From Paracoccaceae bacterium (lineage in GTDB: Bacteria > Pseudomonadota > Alphaproteobacteria > Rhodobacterales > Rhodobacteraceae): 64,000 nucleotides of DNA. Below the pieces are notes generated by a model. That model did no database searches. It was not told where the DNA came from and was given only the letters and a program-made list of their open reading frames with translations. The stretch covers positions 1-64,000 of the forward strand of contig JAPOTI010000027.1 in assembly GCA_026709265.1 (NCBI GenBank), read 5' to 3'. This document shows, in pieces, positions 10,934 to 20,289 of this stretch. Position 1 is the first letter of the stretch; each line of letters begins with the position of its first letter. The position numbers were made by a program, and so were the translations under genes.

Positions 10934-12014
10934 TGTCTCGGGAATTCTGCCCCCGATAGAGGGAGCTGGTCAGGTAGCGCTTCAACAGATGGCGTGCAAT
11001 GACTCCCACGACCGCCGCCATCGGCACCGCAAGCAACATACCGATAAAGCCAAAAAGACTGCCAAATGCTGAAAGAGCGAACAGCAGCCATACCGGATGC
11101 AGACCGACGGACCTGCCTACCAGGCGCGGCGTCAGGATGTTGCCTTCCAGCACCTGACCGCAGAGGAAAATGGCAACGACGGCAGCAATCCAGATGGGAT
11201 CAGACCAAAACTGGAAGGCAGCAACACCAGCGGCAAGCGCACCTCCGGCAATCGCCCCAAAAAGCGGTATGAATGACAGCAATCCGGCCAGGATGCCGAT
11301 GGTAAATCCAAAATTCAGACCAACCAGCTCCAGCAGCGCCGCATAGAAGACTCCGACCAACACGCAAACCGTGAGTTGCCCACGCACGAATCCCGCAAGC
11401 GCCCTGTCAATTTCATGTCCGAGTTGGCGAAGAGTCGAAACATGATCGCGCGGCAGCCAACTATCGATGACCGCGACGGCCCGGTCCCAATCCGCCAGCA
11501 TGTAGACCATGACAACGGGAACGATAATGATGAACAGCAACAGGTTGACGGCACCAAGACCCAGGGAAACTGCGCGCTCGCCCAGAGTCGTCGCCACCTG
11601 TCCAACGATTCCTCCAAAATCCTGCAATGCGGTGGTGACCTGAAACTCGCCCGCGAGCCAATTGGGAGCAAATCGTGCGAGCAGGCGATTCAGCCAGTCT
11701 TGCGCCGTCGTCGCCATCTCCGGCAGCAAGGCGATGATTTGAGACAATTGTCCAAACATGAAGGGAACGATGGCAACAATCACGACAATGACTGATGACA
11801 GACCCAGAAAAGAGATAATTGCTGTTGCCCAGACGCGCGAACATCCCCATCTTTCCAGCCGGTCCGCCAGCGGATCGAGCAGATAGGCGAGTGCGAGACC
11901 AACCACAAACGGTAGCAGCACATCGGCGAGCCGCCAGATGGCAAGCAGCAGGACTGCCAATCCGAACGTCCAGTAGAGCAGCTGTCGGCGCGGTGACAGA
12001 GCCATCAATCTCAC
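10923..12014 (-). CDS. AI-2E/PerM-family membrane permease
   Basis: A 363-residue inner-membrane protein of the AI-2E transporter (UPF0118/PerM) family. Hydrophobic helices are visible at about 12-55 (two), 60-90, 140-180 and a cluster at about 210-345. The conserved GQVLEGNILTPRLVGRSVGLHPVW stretch (about 284-307) is diagnostic. Substrates of family members vary (autoinducer-2, Na+/H+ exchange) and none can be assigned. It begins the perM-hdaA-ppk-ppx run. The 611 bases upstream hold no convincing gene, so a promoter probably lies there. Confidence 0.9.
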   Translation of the reverse strand: MRLMALSPRRQLLYWTFGLAVLLLAIWRLADVLLPFVVGLALAYLLDPLADRLERWGCSRVWATAIISFLGLSSVIVVIVAIVPFMFGQLSQIIALLPEMATTAQDWLNRLLARFAPNWLAGEFQVTTALQDFGGIVGQVATTLGERAVSLGLGAVNLLLFIIIVPVVMVYMLADWDRAVAVIDSWLPRDHVSTLRQLGHEIDRALAGFVRGQLTVCVLVGVFYAALLELVGLNFGFTIGILAGLLSFIPLFGAIAGGALAAGVAAFQFWSDPIWIAAVVAIFLCGQVLEGNILTPRLVGRSVGLHPVWLLFALSAFGSLFGFIGMLLAVPMAAVVGVIARHLLKRYLTSSLYRGQNSRDNDE

Positions 12015-12625
12015 TTTCTCCTCTGATCAGCGCCTTCATACCACAACGACAAAAGTTTGCACCATGTTCGCCATCAACAGCGGTCGACAGATTGTGTAGA
12101 AACATCCTGCCAGAAACAACTGGCGCCATCGAGATACTTCAGATCACAAATGCAATCATCCGCACGGGGCTTTCCGCCGAAGCTGTCGATTCGTCCGCAT
12201 CTATCGAAAACTTCATTCACCGCCGGAAAACATTGGTCAACTTTCATGCGCCACGTACCATGTATAACAGAGGCCGATACCTCACCACCGTTCCCCGAAT
12301 CGGCAGAGCAAGTGCAGGCGAATTCCGTAGGGACATCTGAGTGCCCTCCCGGTCTTCGACAGCGCACCCCCGGCAGAGGCACTGCTGGCACAATGAGACA
12401 GGCTGCGGGTGGTTCAAGATCAGGGGGCGTTCAATCCTTGTCGTCCAGCTGGTGGGCCAGCGTGTCAGGAAACCTGATGATCGTCATGGACCGGAATATC
12501 AGGCCGGCAGTTATCAGAATTTATTGCTTCGTCCGCTTGACAGTCTCTGTCTCGTGTTTGGCCGCATCTTCGCGTATCAGTGCCAAACCGGTATCAATTC
12601 GCTGTGGCATAGGGGAGGGTATGGA
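12015..12625. other. gap without a convincing gene
   Basis: About 610 bases between the start of the perM-like gene and the small secreted protein. Open frames exist on both strands, but none has a recognisable domain or ribosome-binding site. The longest minus-strand frame (12074-12391) is cysteine-rich with no homologue I recognise. The stretch must hold the promoter of the perM-hdaA-ppk-ppx run (leftward). It marks the edge of an accessory segment. Confidence 0.5.
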
Positions 12626-12961
12626 ATGTCCAAAATAATAGATTGGCGACTTATGGCGATAGTTGCTGTGATACTGGCCTACACGCAACCCGTTCTTTCC
12701 CAACATTTTGAATTGGATTGTGAAGTCGATCACTATGGAAAATATTCCAGTGGTGAATCACGGAAGATTGCCGAGACCTGGTTTCCTCCAAAATCAACTC
12801 ACATTATCAGCAATCGAAAAAGCTATCATGTTGAATTCGGAATTGTTGGAACAGCGAGCCAGCCCAAAAGTCGGCTCAATTTTATATATCCTCTATACAC
12901 CGACGATGGCGGGCTGCTCAGGCCAGTCAAATACACATATTTAATCAATGCAACGTGTTGA
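12626..12961 (+). CDS. small secreted protein of unknown function
   Basis: An 111-residue protein that I do not recognise. An upstream in-frame extension exists, but a strong Shine-Dalgarno sequence (GGGAGG at 12613-12618) sits 7-8 bases before the ATG at 12626, which sets the start. Residues 1-26 look like a Sec signal peptide (basic start, hydrophobic core MAIVAVILAYTQPVL, cleavage near LSQ-HF). The mature part of about 85 residues is rich in Tyr, Ser and Lys, contains two cysteines (about 31 and the last residue) that could form a disulfide, and ends in INATC. It converges with the restriction-modification gene, with only 7 bases between the stops. Confidence 0.6.
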   Translation: MSKIIDWRLMAIVAVILAYTQPVLSQHFELDCEVDHYGKYSSGESRKIAETWFPPKSTHIISNRKSYHVEFGIVGTASQPKSRLNFIYPLYTDDGGLLRPVKYTYLINATC

Positions 12962-12968
12962 TTTGTTT

Positions 12969-14600
12969 TCATAAGTTGTGATTCCGGGTTGAATTGACTG
13001 GGCACGTTGGAGTCGCACGCCGAGTCGTTTGAACATTTGGGCCTGCCATGCTGTGGGTCGTGTCACCATGGGGAAGGGTTGGGTGTATTAGGGTCTGGAA
13101 GTTCGTCTTAATAATACCAGATTCTGAGTCACCATATTGATCCCGGCCCAACCCCCGCACATGCGGCTCATCATGCAGTTGCTGGCGTAAATCATCCAGC
13201 CAGACCCGATCCCAACCCAGAGCTTCTGCGACCGCATAATCCCACAATTGGCGCACTTCGCATTCCCCGTCTCGGTATTGAGGCACTACCATGTCAAAGG
13301 TATGTTCCCAACAGGTGGCAAGCTTAGTGATCGTGGACTCATCATCTAAGTCAGGCACACGTATATCTTCGTAGGCGCCAGGATTGTATTTTGGAAAGCT
13401 AAGCTTTTTTCCAGAATTCCCTAGCAACTGAATGCGTCCAGCAGTTGAGTTAAGAAACACAGCTAGTGCCTTAGCCTGTTTAGCACCTAATCCTGGAACT
13501 GGGTGCCATCCACCACTTCCAAGATAACTCGCTTCGTTAGCTACTGCGCTTAAGCGAGCAGTACTCGTATCTTGCCCTGCAGTAACCAACAGGTATCCGG
13601 CATGACGCAGCAACTTTTGTGTCGCCGTATTCTCAACTTCACCATATGCCCCGGCATCTCGTGCATCTTTTGTCGAAATCAAATATCTGTCCGGCCGTGC
13701 GCAGATAGTTTTCTGCGCGTCCTCGCTCTTGGAATACAATACAGGGAAACTGTCAGGTGTGTCAGCAGTCGATTTCCTCAATGGGCGCATTTGTGCTCCC
13801 CCACCAAGCACGGCCGAAGGAATGATCGCCTGCGACTTGATTGAACGCAAACGTTCATTATGGGCAATTTCGTAAGCTGCTTCTGCCAAAACCGGTGACC
13901 GAAACACCGCCGCCGACCAATCCCCTTGCGCAATCCGCTCCTCTGGCCACTCAGACACTTCACCCCAACCGTCCGAAAGTAAACCGGAATTGGTCGTATT
14001 CTGAAGAACCTGATGGAGCGTAGCAGCCTCACCCTCATCCAAAGGCATACGATCCAAATTGATAATTCGCGTTGGCGGTTTGTTTCCCTTGCAGCGGCGC
14101 AGAATAATCATGCTTTCGTTGATTGCGGTATGCTGACTGAGGTTAACCTGTCCCGGTTGATGGGAAGTCAGCAATGTATGGACGTGAAAGCGCTTGGCAA
14201 GAATTTTGCGTTTTTCCTTCTGTGATGCACCCGTTAACGAAATCGTAGGGCCAATCATCGCGCAAACGCCATCCTCTAGATCTACGCACTTATCCGCAAG
14301 TCCTTCAAATAGACCACCAATGGAATTCTTTCCTACAAAATCCTTTAAGTCAGGGTCCGCTGCCACCAGCCTTTGTTCCAGTTCATCGACTTGCTTGCGT
14401 AGTGCCCTTTGGTCGTCCTTATGGAACTTCTCGCCCATCTTCGAGCGATTGGTAAAGGGCGGATTCATCACAACAATCCGTACATTGCAGGCCGCGCTGA
14501 CCGCATCCTCTAATAAGGGATCATCGTCAGTCAGCTGCAATTGGGTGTTCTTCAACTGCTCATCCCCAAAGTCGAACCGTCCCGAAGGTCCTGATGGCAC
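12969..14600 (-). pseudogene. 3' part of split type ISP-like restriction-modification enzyme (methyltransferase motif IV and specificity domain)
   Basis: A 543-codon frame read from a GTG at 14600, but most likely the downstream half of the gene that starts at 18108. It carries N6-adenine methyltransferase motif IV (IVVMNPPFTNRSKMG, near residue 45), which must work with motif I located in the upstream frame. The rest resembles the target-recognition and C-terminal region of single-chain type I-like enzymes. Its open frame continues backwards through the G tract, with codons for VKAGSLELLSQPSIV immediately after it. With one G fewer in the tract the two frames join into about 1712 codons. As it stands it has no obvious independent ribosome-binding site, so it is probably silent in this phase. 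Confidence 0.8.
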
Positions 14601-17600
14601 GATCGATGGCTGGCTGAGCAGCTCCAGAGAACCCGCCTTGACGCCCCCCCCCCTTCACAGGGCCGTAGGGCATTCTGTGCAGTTGCATTTTTTTGTATGT
14701 CACGCTCTGATTGCCTGCTGTCAACTGTGCAGCAGCAAGCTGCAGTGACACAGGATTCATATCCAGCCCGACCACCACCGATTCCACCGCATGGCGCTGA
14801 AATCTGGCCAATTCCAAATCTGATGCGCCATGGTCTTGCGCTCGACGTTTCATTTCTGTCAACAGGGCAGCAAGTAGTGTACCCGAACCACAGGCGAGAT
14901 CGACACTGCGATGGGCATCCCAGGTCTTGATGTCTGTCCAATCCGCTTTCGATTCCGTCGCATCCAAAGTCAGTCGCGCCAGCAGGGTTGCCGCAGGTGG
15001 GCGGGTAAAGAAGGCACCGTCCGAGGCCTGATTACCCATCACCTTATTGAACAATGCACCCGCATGATCCGTTCCAAGATCTGCGTAATGTTCTGCAATG
15101 CGCTCAGCTTCTCCGGCCAGATGACGCAGAGCACGGTTGAGACCCGCCCGGCGGCCCGCATCGCGGACCACCTCAATAACTTCGATCGCCGGTTCAATAA
15201 CAGGCAAAAAGTCATGACGGGTTATACGGTTCCATTGACTATGGAATTTATCGACCGCCTCCGGGGCATTTTTGATCGAGTCCATCCCATCAATACCCGG
15301 CAACCAGCCACCTGCGGCAATGCGCTGATGAAGCATCGCTGCATTCATCAATATCAACGCGGCAATCGTGCAGCCGTCTGCTTGAATCTTGCTCGCAGCA
15401 CCGGATTTATGATCAAGCTTATCGACACCAAAATGCCTGTCCAGCAAAGCGTTCAGCTCGTCGCCAACAAGGCAGCGCTTGGCTTCTCTGATACTGTCTT
15501 CAAGGATATTGGCATCCCGCTCTGCGCGGTTGCGGGCCAGCCCGGATTTGCGCAGCAGATTGGCGGAAATCTCGATATTGTCCACATCATCCAGCAAGGA
15601 ACGCTGCCATGCCAGCTTCTCCTCTTCGCGTTTCTTCTTGCGGTTGTTCGGATCAACTTTAAGACCCTCCTTGCCATTGAGCATGTTGCGGGCTTTTTTC
15701 TTGGATTTGTCGGGATTGACCGGACCAGGGGTACCATCGCTCGCGGCCTTGTCCCGAACGATCACACTTTTGCGTAATTCCAAGCTGCCGTCGGCGCGCT
15801 GCTTGCCGCTGACAATGGTTTCGGCAGTGGACCCAGAAGTCGGCAATGACATCGCGCCATCATCGGTCGCACTGGGCAAAATGTCTCGGACAGGGACAAA
15901 CACGTCTGATGTTTTTATCCTCCCTTCAAGCACTTTGGCCGCATCACGCTCGGCCGTTCCCGGTTTGCCGACATGTCCATGATACTGTGTGCGCTTGTCT
16001 TCACCGCCAAAAGCGATCAAAGTTGCTACATCGACTAATGGCGCAGGCGGTAAATACATTTCCATTAAATCAGACAGATTGTCTTCAATACGCGCATCAT
16101 GAGCACGCAGTGCCAACAGAATCTGCCCGAGTTCTTGCCAACCATCCTCTGGTCCTGAGTTTTGTAACCAAGTCTCCGCATCCACGTTGGGCGGGATGAG
16201 AATCGGACAGATGATATAACCGAGTTCCTTATCCTCAGCGCGACGCATCACACGACCTACCGCCTGGATCACATCGACCGGTGATTTGCGGGCCTCCAAA
16301 AAACCCACCGCAGAGAGATTGGGCGCATCAACACCCTCTCCGAAAATACCCACATTGATAATGCCGTGGGGTTTATTGTCCGTCGCGGCCATTAATCGGC
16401 CCTTGGCATTCTCACGCTCCGCGACCTTGTTAGAAGCATCAAGATGTTCGAGTTGGTAAGCAGCAAACTCGGGTTTGTCATCCTGCTCCTCCAGACGCTG
16501 CCGCACCCAATTATGGACCAACTGAGAATTCAATGCCTCCACCATCTCTTTAGACTTCGCGATCATATTCATGAAATTGATCGATGAACGCACCTGAACT
16601 CCGTTCTTACGCAACGCACCTCCCATCACCAGAGATAATACAAGCCCGCGCATAAATTGCGCTGTGGAGAGTTTCTTGCTGTTCGCCGCCAATGCATTTG
16701 CCGTTTTGTACGCGGTCTCGTCTTGTACACCGATAGCAATGATCTTGTAGTCCGTGAGCCAACCGTTCTCGACTGCTTCGGCATAAGATTTGCGTGCCAA
16801 CTCCACGCCAAACACCGACTCATCGGCCATATCCCGGACGATCCAGTCTTCGTTCTGGCGCAACCCTCTCTTGATGTTGTCGCCATAAACACGCGGCGTC
16901 GCAGTTTGGTAAACACGAAATTTGGCTGGAAAACGCTGATCATAATGACAGACGGTAAAGTCCTTGATTTTGTCTTCCAGATTGACCTGACGGCGCAACC
17001 CTGCGGTACGGTGCGCTTCGTCAGCAATAAGAACACTGATCCTGCGTGTTCCGCCCAAAGCATCTGCAATACGGTGAGACGACTGATAGGTACCAAAAAT
17101 CACTCCAATATTGGCATCCTGCGCCATAACACCGTCAATCCATTGGCCAATGACCTCATCGTCAGTAGTGACAGTGCCCTTGACCTCGGTAGCTGACATT
17201 TGACTGAGGTCAGCAGTTGGGTCTGCCTTTAAGTCCCTCTCTCGTTCGACACCTTGATCCGAACAGACAGCGAGAACTTTCATGGGCCGTGTTCGATGCG
17301 CGAGGAACTCGCTACGCAACTGAGCAACCAGTGCGATAGATGGGCAGAGAACAACCGAAACCTGTCCGCTGGGTGTGAGTTCTTCGATGATCCGCAGAGC
17401 AATGCGTGATTTACCCGTTCCACAAGGTAGAATGATCCGCCCACGGGCGCGGCCCTCATGACTTTTGGCCGCGTGTTCCTGCAAGAGGGCAACGCTATTC
17501 ATGACGACCTCATCCTGCATGGCATTTCTGGACTGACCACCTCTGTCGCTACCCAGAAAACTACCTGACGTCATCTGTTCCAATTGCTTGCGAAGGTCGG

Positions 17601-18108
17601 TCTGGATGTAAATCGGTTTGACTGGCTTATCCGGATTCATGGCCTTCTCAGCATTGCTGCCAAGACTGGTCTCTCCATTGGTGACAAGCCAACGTTCTTT
17701 CCAAAGGTCGCGATCAGAAGCGCTGACAAACTTATCGATCTCATGTTTGCTGACATCGGCACCACGCCCATACTCATCCAGTTGGCGTGACTTGCACTGG
17801 ATGGCGACCAGTTCACCATCACTGGCACGACGAGCCACCACATCAATACCAAAGTCAGGGGACTTGCCATAAATTGCCTCACGGTCAGGCCACTCCATCC
17901 ATGGCCACGCGTCACTAAAATCCCACTCAATGATCAGAGTTGTGCACTTCACAGTCAAGCGCTCCAGCCACTTGCCGTCTGTTTGTTGAGGGTTGTTCGT
18001 TTCAATTTCCTGCAGAGCTACCCGAAGGCACTCTCCAATTTGTTGCTCGCTCATCATGTCTTCCCAGTCAGATATACGCTTTGGCGTTTTCCTTGATTCC
18101 TGTTGCAT
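14560..18108 (-). CDS. 5' part of type ISP-like restriction-modification enzyme: nuclease, DEAH helicase, start of methyltransferase
   Basis: An 1182-residue frame. An N-terminal PD-(D/E)xK nuclease-like domain shows D89 in GIDVVA and QCK at 104-106. A superfamily 2 helicase/translocase follows: Walker A PCGTGKS at 228-234, DEAH at 363-366, TATP at 402-405 and motif VI QAVGRVMRR at 615-623. A coupler region leads into an N6-adenine methyltransferase with FFTRPPA (motif X-like) and motif I DLACGSGT at 1070-1077. Residues after about 1155 are out of frame because of a G10 tract, and the frame ends 27 codons later. This order matches the predicted-helicase COG4889 and LlaGI-type single-polypeptide enzymes. 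The start is 15 bases after the atp12 stop. In this phase nuclease and helicase would be made without a complete methyltransferase or specificity domain. Confidence 0.88.
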   Translation of the reverse strand: MQQESRKTPKRISDWEDMMSEQQIGECLRVALQEIETNNPQQTDGKWLERLTVKCTTLIIEWDFSDAWPWMEWPDREAIYGKSPDFGIDVVARRASDGELVAIQCKSRQLDEYGRGADVSKHEIDKFVSASDRDLWKERWLVTNGETSLGSNAEKAMNPDKPVKPIYIQTDLRKQLEQMTSGSFLGSDRGGQSRNAMQDEVVMNSVALLQEHAAKSHEGRARGRIILPCGTGKSRIALRIIEELTPSGQVSVVLCPSIALVAQLRSEFLAHRTRPMKVLAVCSDQGVERERDLKADPTADLSQMSATEVKGTVTTDDEVIGQWIDGVMAQDANIGVIFGTYQSSHRIADALGGTRRISVLIADEAHRTAGLRRQVNLEDKIKDFTVCHYDQRFPAKFRVYQTATPRVYGDNIKRGLRQNEDWIVRDMADESVFGVELARKSYAEAVENGWLTDYKIIAIGVQDETAYKTANALAANSKKLSTAQFMRGLVLSLVMGGALRKNGVQVRSSINFMNMIAKSKEMVEALNSQLVHNWVRQRLEEQDDKPEFAAYQLEHLDASNKVAERENAKGRLMAATDNKPHGIINVGIFGEGVDAPNLSAVGFLEARKSPVDVIQAVGRVMRRAEDKELGYIICPILIPPNVDAETWLQNSGPEDGWQELGQILLALRAHDARIEDNLSDLMEMYLPPAPLVDVATLIAFGGEDKRTQYHGHVGKPGTAERDAAKVLEGRIKTSDVFVPVRDILPSATDDGAMSLPTSGSTAETIVSGKQRADGSLELRKSVIVRDKAASDGTPGPVNPDKSKKKARNMLNGKEGLKVDPNNRKKKREEEKLAWQRSLLDDVDNIEISANLLRKSGLARNRAERDANILEDSIREAKRCLVGDELNALLDRHFGVDKLDHKSGAASKIQADGCTIAALILMNAAMLHQRIAAGGWLPGIDGMDSIKNAPEAVDKFHSQWNRITRHDFLPVIEPAIEVIEVVRDAGRRAGLNRALRHLAGEAERIAEHYADLGTDHAGALFNKVMGNQASDGAFFTRPPAATLLARLTLDATESKADWTDIKTWDAHRSVDLACGSGTLLAALLTEMKRRAQDHGASDLELARFQRHAVESVVVGLDMNPVSLQLAAAQLTAGNQSVTYKKMQLHRMPYGPVKGGGRQGGFSGAAQPAIDRAIRTFGTVRLWG
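14644..14653. repeat. C10 (coding-strand G10) homopolymer, candidate phase-variation tract
   Basis: Ten consecutive C on the plus strand, read as GGGGGGGGGG in the restriction-modification gene. The coding sequence reads AAG GGG GGG GGG CGT in the upstream frame. Removing one G gives AAG GGG GGG GGC GTC and joins the upstream frame to the downstream methyltransferase frame. Homopolymeric G tracts in restriction-modification genes are a known substrate for slipped-strand phase variation; a homopolymer length error in the assembly would look the same. Confidence 0.85.
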
Positions 18109-18123
18109 GGTGAATTGACCCTA

Positions 18124-18846
18124 TCATCGTTGACACCTGACGCGCGATAGCGATTCAAATTCAGCACAGATTTTGAACTCCTCCCAAACGCATTTTGCGG
18201 CTGCGTCTGCCTCGCTGTCTCGACCCCATTGCTGCGCCTGCCACTCCTCATCAAGGTGCGACAGATCCCAGGCCCGCTCCGGGGTCAGGTGATCCGTGAC
18301 CACCGCCAGGCCAAGGAGACATGATCCCGTCAACTGGATCAATTCCTGCAGAGCTGACAGGGTGAAGTCAGAAAATTCTGCGGTCAGGTTGATGAGGTTG
18401 GCCAGACTGTCCGGTGATTGCGCAATCGGCATGACGCCCGTACCAATCGTCATCGGCGCGTTCAATTGGGTGGCCGCCCAATCCAGAATGGGATTCCAAC
18501 TCCGATCCTGGATATCGACAAGTTCTGGCGGCGAGGTGGCACGATGACAAAGCAGTTCATGTGCGGCATAGCGGCTCAGACAGGCAAGGAGTTCAGCACG
18601 TGACGTCGCTATTTCATCGATGGCCCGGAATGCACGGCGGGTGAAGTGCATCTCTTCAAATTGGATGATGTGCGTGCAACTCTCCCATTCCCTGAATAGT
18701 TCCCTGGCGAGTTCACGGGTGGGGACCGTCAACGGGTTGTTGGCGGGGGTTCGGACTGCGGCATCATCACGACACAATGTCAAACCGTGCGTATTCTTGC
18801 TGAGTGACAGATGGCTCCAGTCCTTGCGCGGTCGCCATTCAGGCAT
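18124..18846 (-). CDS. ATP12 family chaperone for F1-ATPase assembly
   Basis: A 240-residue protein of the ATP12 family, which in mitochondria binds the F1 alpha subunit during assembly; alphaproteobacterial homologues are widespread. Typical features are the early DGAP-like region, NPLTVPTRELA, the ELLCHRA motif near residue 100, the WNPILDWAATQLNAP segment, TGSCLLGLA, and the C-terminal LDEEWQAQQWGRDSEAD. A longer frame opens at 18990, but the ATG at 18846 gives the expected N-terminus (MPEWRPRKDW) and overlaps the rluC stop by 8 bases. The order crcB-rluC-atp12 is common in this class. The restriction-modification gene has been placed directly after it. Confidence 0.88.
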   Translation of the reverse strand: MPEWRPRKDWSHLSLSKNTHGLTLCRDDAAVRTPANNPLTVPTRELARELFREWESCTHIIQFEEMHFTRRAFRAIDEIATSRAELLACLSRYAAHELLCHRATSPPELVDIQDRSWNPILDWAATQLNAPMTIGTGVMPIAQSPDSLANLINLTAEFSDFTLSALQELIQLTGSCLLGLAVVTDHLTPERAWDLSHLDEEWQAQQWGRDSEADAAAKCVWEEFKICAEFESLSRVRCQR

Positions 18847-19798
18847 GACATTCCGCCAAAGTGCCAAAGTCCAGCTGCTTGTCATCCCAACCCAGCAGTT
18901 GAAAACGTCGGCGCATATGGGGTGGTAGAGGTGCGTGGAATCGTCGTGTCTCACCATTGCCGGGATGAGAGAACTCCAGTAACCCGGCATGCAACATCAT
19001 ACGTCTCCCCGAATGCAGCGACCCGTCATGAATGCGCTTGCCATACTGACGATCTCCAACGATGGGATGTCCCATGTCTGCGAGATGGATGCGCAACTGA
19101 TGATTGCGACCGGTCAAAGGTTTGAGAGCCACCAAAGCGAGCTTCTGCCCCAACCCGTCTATGACCTCATAGTTGGTGAACGCCGTCTTGGTCTTGTCGG
19201 TTTCCTGAACCCACATCTCGGATTCGATGCACCCACTTGTGACTTTCGGACAGCCGTGAACAATCGCAAGATAGAGCTTGGTGACGCGCCGCAATCTGAA
19301 ATCTTCCGACAGGGCGCACGCCGCGCGGCGATTCCGTGCCATAACCAGAAGCCCGGAGGTCTCCTTGTCGAGACGATGGATGAGTTTCGGCGTCGAATCT
19401 TTCGTTGCGAAACAGGCGGACGCATAACCTGCCAGATGTCGCCGCTGGCCAGTTCCGCCCTGAACTGCAATGCCAGGCGGTTTATCAAATACGATGATAT
19501 CTGAATCCTGATACAAGATCGTGGATTGAAACCAAGGGGGAATCTTTATGCTCTGTGGGAACCCTTGCGATGGATGATTCCGGGGAGCAAAATCCAGCGA
19601 GACGGGTAACCGCACCGTTTGCCCCTCTTGTAGCCGATCAGAAGGTTTTGCCCGTGCGTCGCCAATCCTGATCATTCCCTTTCGACAGAGTCCCTCGATC
19701 TTGGACTGAGGAAGTCGGCCAAAGCTGCGGCGCAACCAACGGTCGAGTCGCTGCCCCGAATCGTCTGGACCGACCGTGCGGGTTTCGATCTTGTTCAT
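18839..19798 (-). CDS. rluC: ribosomal large subunit pseudouridine synthase RluC/RluD family
   Basis: A 319-residue pseudouridine synthase. An N-terminal S4-like RNA-binding domain (RLDRWLRRSFGRLPQSKIEGLCRKG) precedes the catalytic domain with the HRLDKETSGLLV motif holding the catalytic aspartate, and the C-terminal region has GRNHQLRIHLADMGHPIVGD. RluC modifies 23S rRNA positions in the 955/2504/2580 group. The frame opens at 19915, but the ATG at 19798 overlaps the crcB stop as ATGA, the usual coupled start. RluD specificity is not excluded. Confidence 0.92.
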   Translation of the reverse strand: MNKIETRTVGPDDSGQRLDRWLRRSFGRLPQSKIEGLCRKGMIRIGDARAKPSDRLQEGQTVRLPVSLDFAPRNHPSQGFPQSIKIPPWFQSTILYQDSDIIVFDKPPGIAVQGGTGQRRHLAGYASACFATKDSTPKLIHRLDKETSGLLVMARNRRAACALSEDFRLRRVTKLYLAIVHGCPKVTSGCIESEMWVQETDKTKTAFTNYEVIDGLGQKLALVALKPLTGRNHQLRIHLADMGHPIVGDRQYGKRIHDGSLHSGRRMMLHAGLLEFSHPGNGETRRFHAPLPPHMRRRFQLLGWDDKQLDFGTLAECHA

Positions 19799-20193
19799 CC
19801 CCATGCCCATCGTCCCAGAACAATCCCCGTCGCCAATGCCGCCAGAGACAGAACCAGCGTCGCAGTGACATAGATAAAAGCCTCTCCTGTTTTGCCCCCT
19901 TCCATCAACATCCATGTCTCCAAGGCAAAGGCGGACATGGTCGTATACCCACCGAGAAAGCCCATTGTGACGAAAGGTGCTGCGCGCGAATAGTCACCAC
20001 CTGCGAACCAGGCGAAGGCAAATCCCATCGCCAGACACCCGACTGAATTGACCATGAGTGTACCGAAAGGGAATGTTGCTCCCACGATCCGGGTGACCAA
20101 CATGGAAGTCAGGTAGCGCCCGAGCGCCCCCAACGCCCCTCCTGCAGCAATCTGTAGCAGCATCTGCGGGATATTTGATTCATCGTCAATCAT
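19795..20193 (-). CDS. crcB: fluoride exporter CrcB/Fluc
   Basis: A 132-residue membrane protein with four predicted helices that works as an antiparallel dimer exporting fluoride. Diagnostic stretches are GGALGALGRYL near residue 18, TLMVNSVGCLAMGF near 46 (pore asparagine) and GFLGGYTTMSAFALE near 78 (Phe box and central threonines). The start could also be the methionine at 20163. No fluoride riboswitch motif was evident in the 96 bases upstream. It is coupled by ATGA to rluC. Confidence 0.93.
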   Translation of the reverse strand: MIDDESNIPQMLLQIAAGGALGALGRYLTSMLVTRIVGATFPFGTLMVNSVGCLAMGFAFAWFAGGDYSRAAPFVTMGFLGGYTTMSAFALETWMLMEGGKTGEAFIYVTATLVLSLAALATGIVLGRWAWG

Positions 20194-20289
20194 TGAAACG
20201 CCACGTGATCGTCTCTTCAGTCGAGGGAGCGACGGCGTCGTGAACGCGCCATTTCCACACTGATCCGGTGTTTTGAGGACAATCCGGCT

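Noticed and set aside
12074-12391. Minus-strand 105-codon cysteine-rich frame
   Set aside because: No ribosome-binding site, no recognisable domain, and overlapping frames on the other strand are just as long.
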